Part shown: one piece after another, positions 32,436 to 36,560 of the stretch
Numbering within the stretch: position 1 is the stretch's first letter
How the letters are laid out: every line of letters starts with the position of its first letter
Source of the DNA: Gemmatimonadota bacterium
Lineage (GTDB): Bacteria; Gemmatimonadota; Gemmatimonadetes; Gemmatimonadales; Gemmatimonadaceae
Assembly: GCA_021324775.1 (NCBI GenBank)
Contig: JAJPIM010000013.1
Location: 1 to 36,560, forward strand
Length of the DNA: 36,560 nt
Direction: 5' to 3'
Position numbers and translations under genes: made by a program
Notes under the pieces: generated by a model
The model's database searches: none
What the model saw: only the letters and a program-made list of their open reading frames with translations
Told to the model about the DNA's origin: nothing

Positions 32436-33617
32436 ATGATCTTCGAATTCGAGGAGAACCCGTCTCAGAACGCCCGTATGAAGGTGGTGGGCGTCGGCGG
32501 GGGCGGGGGCAACGCGGTGAATCGGATGATCGAGGAGCATCTCGAGGGAGTCGAGTTCATCTCGGTCAACACCGACGCCCAGGCCCTTCTCAACTCGAAG
32601 TCAGACGTCAAGATCCAGATCGGCAAGAAGCTGACTCGTGGGCTCGGGGCGGGCGCACGGCCGGAGATCGGCCGCCAGGCCATCGAGGAGAATCGCGAAG
32701 AGGTGTCGCGCGCGCTGACCAGCGCGGACCTGGTGTTCATCACGTGCGGGATGGGCGGCGGCACGGGAACGGGGGCGGCCCCGATCGTCTGTGAACTGGC
32801 GCGCGAAGCCGGCGCGCTGACGGTCGGCATCGTCACCAAGCCCTTCCTGTTCGAGGGGCGGAAGCGCATGCGGCAGGCCGACGACGGCATCTCGCAGATG
32901 CGCAAGAACGTCGACACGATGATCGTCGTCCCCAACGAACGGCTGCTGGCGGTCGTGGGAAAGGGCATTCCGTTCCAGGACGCGCTCAAGAAAGCGGACG
33001 AAGTACTGCTGCACGCGACGCAGGGTATCTCATCGCTGATCAGTGTGACGGGCCTGGTCAACGTGGACTTCGCGGATGTCCGCACGGTGATGCAGGCTGG
33101 CGGCAGCGCGCTCATGGGCACGGGGATCGGACGCGGTGAGAACCGGGCCATGGAAGCGGCACAGCAGGCGATCTCGTCGCCGCTCCTCGACAACGTGTCG
33201 ATCTCCGGGGCGACGGGTGTGCTGGTGAACATCACGGGCGGGGCGGATCTCACACTGGGTGAAGTGCACCAGATCAACGAGATCATTCACGACGCGGTAG
33301 GGGACGACGCCGAGATCATCTTCGGCGCCGTCCACGAGCCGGCCATGCAGGGGGAGATCCGGGTGACGGTGATCGCGACGGGCTTCGACCGGCCGAGCGT
33401 GTCGAACATTCCTGCCGCGACCGACTCCAAGGGGGCTCCCGTGATTCCGTTCCCGTCGGCGCGCCAGCGCGCGGGTGGCATACGGCCCGCTGCGGCTGGC
33501 GCCGACGTGCGGCGCCTGCCCGGCGTCCTCCCCGGATTGGCGGACAAGGCCGGCAGCCCGGCACAGGATCTCAGCGACATGGAGATCCCGACGTTCATTC
33601 GGAGACAGATGGATTGA
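32436..33617 (+). CDS. ftsZ: FtsZ, tubulin-like cell division GTPase, 393 aa
   Basis: FtsZ forms the Z-ring. The N-terminal GTPase starts [18 protein letters not shown]. The tubulin signature is G107-GGTGT-G113 and the T7 catalytic loop is N209-VDFAD-V215. The conserved globular domain ends near residue 320. A Pro/Ala/Gly/Arg-rich linker of ~55 residues follows. The extreme C-terminus, [12 protein letters not shown], is the conserved peptide that binds FtsA and other partners. The protein looks complete. The stop overlaps the next gene's TTG start (TTGA), tying an envelope hydrolase-type gene to ftsZ translation. Confidence 0.98.
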   Translation: MIFEFEENPSQNARMKVVGVGGGGGNAVNRMIEEHLEGVEFISVNTDAQALLNSKSDVKIQIGKKLTRGLGAGARPEIGRQAIEENREEVSRALTSADLVFITCGMGGGTGTGAAPIVCELAREAGALTVGIVTKPFLFEGRKRMRQADDGISQMRKNVDTMIVVPNERLLAVVGKGIPFQDALKKADEVLLHATQGISSLISVTGLVNVDFADVRTVMQAGGSALMGTGIGRGENRAMEAAQQAISSPLLDNVSISGATGVLVNITGGADLTLGEVHQINEIIHDAVGDDAEIIFGAVHEPAMQGEIRVTVIATGFDRPSVSNIPAATDSKGAPVIPFPSARQRAGGIRPAAAGADVRRLPGVLPGLADKAGSPAQDLSDMEIPTFIRRQMD

Positions 33618-34648
33618 CGTTGGTAGCGGCCCGCGCCATCGGGTACTCCCTCGTGGCGGGGCTCGCGCTGGCGACGCTCGCCGCTGTGCCATCGGCGCGC
33701 CCGGGCTCCGCTACTCCGGTTGCCTCGTCCGGCCTGAGCGGCGACGCTGCAGTTCGACTGCCGCCGGTGGTATCCGATGCGACTGCCAGGATTGATACCC
33801 TGGTCATCGCCGGGCGAATCGATTCCAACATCTACTCCACGCTGGACTCCTGTGCGGCGAGCGTCTTTCCGCTGCGCGGACGCATGAAACTCGCGTGGCT
33901 CGTGGCCGACATCTACGAGTACCGTGTGGACATGACCCGGGACCTCCGTGCGGGTGACGGTCTTCGGGTCCTGGTCGAGCGGTCGTTGACCCCATCCGGG
34001 GGAGTCTCCGTGGGCCAGGTGCTCGCCGCGACGCTGGTCGTCGCGGGCGACACGATGCCGGCGATCCGGTTCGCCCACGACGGCGCCACGGACATCGCCG
34101 GACAGTACTTCGATCCGCACGGCCGGTCGCTGCGTGCCGCTTTTCTCCGGGCGCCCCTCGAGTTCCGGCGCATCTCGAGCGTCTTCGGGATGCGGAAGCA
34201 CCCAATCCTCGGCATCTGGCGCCAGCACAAGGGGACCGACTACGTCGCCCCTCAAGGCACGCCGGTCAGGGCCATCGGCAACGGGGTCGTGGTGTTTGCC
34301 GGCCAGAAGGGGGGGTACGGCAACGTCGTCGACATCCGGCATCCCAACGGATACATCACCCGCTACGGGCACCTGTCGCGGTTCGCCACCGGAACGCGCG
34401 CCGGCGCCCGGGTCACGATCGGGAACACGATCGCGTACGTCGGCATGACCGGGCTGGCGACCGCGCCCCATCTGCATTTCGAAGTGCTCGTGAACGGTGC
34501 CCAGCGCGATCCCCGATTGGCCCTGCGCGACCGGGGAGCCGGCGAGCCGGTCCCGCCTGGCGACCGGTTGGCATTCGAGCGGGCGCGCGACGTGCTCATG
34601 GCCGCGCTTGCACGCGCGCCGGAGCACGCGACGCTGGCGATGCGATAG
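33614..34648 (+). CDS. Secreted M23 (LytM-type) peptidase, 344 aa
   Basis: M23 proteins are zinc endopeptidases that cut peptidoglycan cross-bridges, or degenerate regulators of amidases such as EnvC and NlpD. The TTG at 33614 overlaps the ftsZ stop (TTGA). An N-terminal hydrophobic segment ([21 protein letters not shown]) is a likely signal peptide or anchor. Residues ~55-175 form an N-terminal domain of LysM/OapA-like or unknown type. The M23 domain (~180-310) has the zinc ligands H205 and D209 (HKGTDY) and H288, plus the catalytic H286 (PHLHFEV), so it should be active. Coupling to ftsZ suggests a role in septal wall splitting. Confidence 0.92.
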   Translation: MTLVAARAIGYSLVAGLALATLAAVPSARPGSATPVASSGLSGDAAVRLPPVVSDATARIDTLVIAGRIDSNIYSTLDSCAASVFPLRGRMKLAWLVADIYEYRVDMTRDLRAGDGLRVLVERSLTPSGGVSVGQVLAATLVVAGDTMPAIRFAHDGATDIAGQYFDPHGRSLRAAFLRAPLEFRRISSVFGMRKHPILGIWRQHKGTDYVAPQGTPVRAIGNGVVVFAGQKGGYGNVVDIRHPNGYITRYGHLSRFATGTRAGARVTIGNTIAYVGMTGLATAPHLHFEVLVNGAQRDPRLALRDRGAGEPVPPGDRLAFERARDVLMAALARAPEHATLAMR

Positions 34649-34665
34649 CGCTCGCGACTGCGATC

Positions 34666-34725
34666 ACCCTCGCAAGTACACCCGCACCTGCCCTCGCAAG
34701 CGCCCTCGCAAGCGCCCTCGCAACT
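34666..34725 (+). repeat. 12-bp-period tandem repeat array, five units
   Basis: Units of the form GCCCTCGCAAGC occur at 34690-34701 and 34702-34713, with a close copy at 34714-34725. A related unit, ACCCTCGCAAGT (34666-34677), and a degenerate one (34678-34689) lie in the same register. The array is non-coding, between the M23 stop and the next start. Confidence 0.75.
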
Positions 34726-34749
34726 CCGGGCCACGGCGGGGCCACCCCG

Positions 34750-34755
34750 TAGATT
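34750..34755 (+). promoter_or_regulatory. Candidate -10 element for a leaderless transcript
   Basis: TAGATT ends 5 bases before ATG 34761, the same distance as TACTCT to GTG 15242. No -35 match is visible 17 bases upstream, and no Shine-Dalgarno is present. Confidence 0.35.
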
Positions 34756-34760
34756 GCATC

Positions 34761-36560
34761 ATGGTCTTTTGGCTCACGGCCGCGGCGGTGGGCGTCGTGG
34801 CGGCTGGCCTTCAGTACGGGCGCCCCGGCGGCGGTGGGTGGTTTGCCGCCGCGCTGCGCGTGTTCTCCGTGGCGGTGCTGGTCGCGCTCTGCCTGGACGC
34901 CCCGGCCGGCCGGGGCACGACGCCGCGGCCGATGACCGCGCTCGATGTGTCGTCGAGCTGGCTGCGTATGCACGACAGCGGTGCCTATCAGTCCGCGCTG
35001 TCCGAACTCGGACGAAGCGCCGGCGACTCCGTATTGCTGATCGGGGACTCGTTGCGCACGGGGCATCCGCCTGCGGTGCCGGGCGACGCCCGCTCCCGCG
35101 TACGTCCCGCCGTCGAACGCGCGCTCGCCGCCGGCCGGCCGCTCACACTCGTCACCGACGGCGAGATCGATGACCCCGACGCACTCGCGGACTTGCCGGC
35201 CGGCTCCCGAGTGGTCGTCATTGCGCATCCAAAGAGGCGTGACGCCGGACTGACCGCGCTCGATGCGCCCCGGGCGGCCGTCGCGGGCGACACCATCGAA
35301 CTCCACGCGACCCTGGCCGCGAGCCAGGGCGGCGCCGGAGCGGGGCACCTCGCATTTTCGGTCGGGGCGTCTTCCCCATCGGGCGCCTCCACGATCGCGG
35401 TCGACCCGCTGCCCCCGGGGGCCGTACGGTCCGTCACGGCGCGTATTCCCGTGCCGGCGGGCGATGGCCCCCGCGTTGCCCGTGCGGTGTGGACGGCGCC
35501 GGACGACAGCGAAGCCCGCGACGACACGCTCTCGGTCGCCATCGACGTATCGCCGGCGGCCGGTGCCGTTTTCGTGAGTACGTCGCCGGACGAGGATGCG
35601 CGCTACTCGCTGAGCGTGCTCCGCGATGCGTTGACGCTGCCGACCCGGGGATTCTTTCGCGTCGCCCCAGGCCAGTGGCGAGTCGATGGGACGCTCGATC
35701 ACGTGAGCGAATCCGACGTACGCCAGGCGGTCGCCTCCGCACCGGTCGTCGTGCTGGATGGCGACACCGCCGTATTCGGGGCCCCTCGGGCGGCGAGCCG
35801 CGGATCGCTTGCGCTGCTCGCACCGCCCGCACCATCACCCGACGAGGAATGGTACGTCACGGGCGCGCCGCCGTCTCCACTGGCCGCGACCCTGGGTGGC
35901 GTGAGCTGGGACAGTCTGCCACCGATCGATGTGGCGCCCACGAACGTCGCGGGCGAATGGCAGGGCCTCGAGGCCAAGCGAGGGCGACGCTACGATCGGC
36001 GCATCGTCGTCGCCGGCAGCACGACCGATGGTCGTCGCGTCGTGACGGTGGCAGCGGGCGGCTTGTGGCGCTGGCGATTCCGCGCGGGGGCGAGCGCCGA
36101 CGCGTACACCGCGCTGTGGGGCGGTATATTCGATTGGCTCGCAGCGGAACGACGGGATCAGCGGGCCGCTGTGCCGGCGGACCAACTGGTCCGTGAAGGG
36201 GATCCGATCCGGTGGCGGCATGGGACCGGCCAGGACACGGCGGTCACGTTGATACTTGCCCGGCGCGGTGGAGCGGGTGCGCCTGATTCACTCCGGCTTC
36301 ATTTCCCGCCTGGGGCGGCGACCACTGAGACGGGTCCGCTGGCAGCCGGAGTGTACGACGTGCGGGCTGCAGGGGGACCGGCGCTCCTGGTCGTGAACGC
36401 ATCGAGAGAGTGGTTGCCGCGCGCGCCGGTCGTGCAAACGGGACAGGTGGGTGGCGTGGTGTTGGCTGGTGCTGCGCCGCGCCTCCGCTCTCTCGGATGG
36501 ATTTACGTGCTGCTCGTCGCCGCGCTCTGTGCCGAATGGCTCTGGCGCCGCCGGGCCGGA
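34761..36560 (+). CDS. Large membrane protein with possible vWA-like domain, C-terminus cut by window edge
   Basis: From ATG 34761 the frame is open without a stop for 600 codons to the window end. Two hydrophobic segments lie at the N-terminus (VFWLTAAAVGVVAAGLQYG and AALRVFSVAVLVALCLDAP). A soluble region follows, starting LDVSSSW (a DxSxS pattern as in a MIDAS of vWA domains) with SVLLIGDSLR. Later segments include WRWRFR before YTALWGGIFDWLAAE. A final hydrophobic helix (GWIYVLLVAALCAEWLW) lies at about 582-598. The layout resembles large membrane proteins encoded near BatA-type or MoxR-linked genes, with a periplasmic body between membrane helices. The family is not certain and the function is unknown. 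Confidence 0.75.
   Translation, partial: MVFWLTAAAVGVVAAGLQYGRPGGGGWFAAALRVFSVAVLVALCLDAPAGRGTTPRPMTALDVSSSWLRMHDSGAYQSALSELGRSAGDSVLLIGDSLRTGHPPAVPGDARSRVRPAVERALAAGRPLTLVTDGEIDDPDALADLPAGSRVVVIAHPKRRDAGLTALDAPRAAVAGDTIELHATLAASQGGAGAGHLAFSVGASSPSGASTIAVDPLPPGAVRSVTARIPVPAGDGPRVARAVWTAPDDSEARDDTLSVAIDVSPAAGAVFVSTSPDEDARYSLSVLRDALTLPTRGFFRVAPGQWRVDGTLDHVSESDVRQAVASAPVVVLDGDTAVFGAPRAASRGSLALLAPPAPSPDEEWYVTGAPPSPLAATLGGVSWDSLPPIDVAPTNVAGEWQGLEAKRGRRYDRRIVVAGSTTDGRRVVTVAAGGLWRWRFRAGASADAYTALWGGIFDWLAAERRDQRAAVPADQLVREGDPIRWRHGTGQDTAVTLILARRGGAGAPDSLRLHFPPGAATTETGPLAAGVYDVRAAGGPALLVVNASREWLPRAPVVQTGQVGGVVLAGAAPRLRSLGWIYVLLVAALCAEWLWRRRAG

Noticed and set aside
34596-35702. 368-residue minus-strand open frame at the right end
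   Set aside because: It is Arg/Gly/Ala-rich with no recognisable motifs and lies opposite a 600-codon + strand gene with membrane helices.

Overview
The window is high in G+C and every convincing gene lies on the + strand, mostly stop-to-start with overlaps of 1 to 16 bases. The diaminopimelate-type MurE (DNPR motif), the FtsA/FtsQ/FtsL divisome, the MglA/Roadblock genes and a PASTA-tailed division transpeptidase point to a diderm bacterium. My best guess is Gemmatimonadota, inferred from gene content and style and not proven by a marker gene.

Region A (70-15211) reads as one ~15 kb operon. It runs: large TPR protein; DUF4388-TPR protein; TPR-Roadblock protein; two further Roadblock/LC7 proteins; MglA-type small GTPase; DnaA-like AAA+ protein without DNA-binding domain; second DUF4388-TPR protein; CheR; CheD; CheB; two CheW; TPR protein; membrane-anchored HExxH peptidase. 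It combines a GTPase polarity switch, receptor-adaptation enzymes and scaffold repeats. CheA, CheY and receptors are not in the window. This is the most unusual region and may be an undescribed chemosensory/polarity system.

Region B (15208-17418) holds a probably leaderless small two-helix membrane protein, a tRNA-Val (anticodon TAC) and a secreted TPR protein that directly precedes the cell-wall cluster.

Region C (17433-34648) is a division and cell wall (dcw) cluster: rsmH, ftsL, ftsI-type PBP with PASTA, murE, murF, mraY, murD, ftsW, murG, [promoter] murC, ftsQ, ftsA, [291-base regulatory gap] ftsZ, then an M23 peptidase overlapping ftsZ. mraZ is not found upstream of rsmH, and murB and ddl are not in the cluster. 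The gap before ftsZ carries a perfect consensus DnaA box bracketed by an 8-bp dyad and a TATATT -10-like element.

Region D (34649-36560) has a 12-bp-period repeat array and the first 600 codons of a membrane protein that runs off the window.

The Mur enzymes build the UDP-MurNAc-pentapeptide, MraY and MurG make lipid II, FtsW and FtsI polymerise and cross-link it at the FtsZ/FtsA ring, and the M23 protein probably acts in septal wall remodelling. All functions are inferred from sequence motifs; no database search was run.
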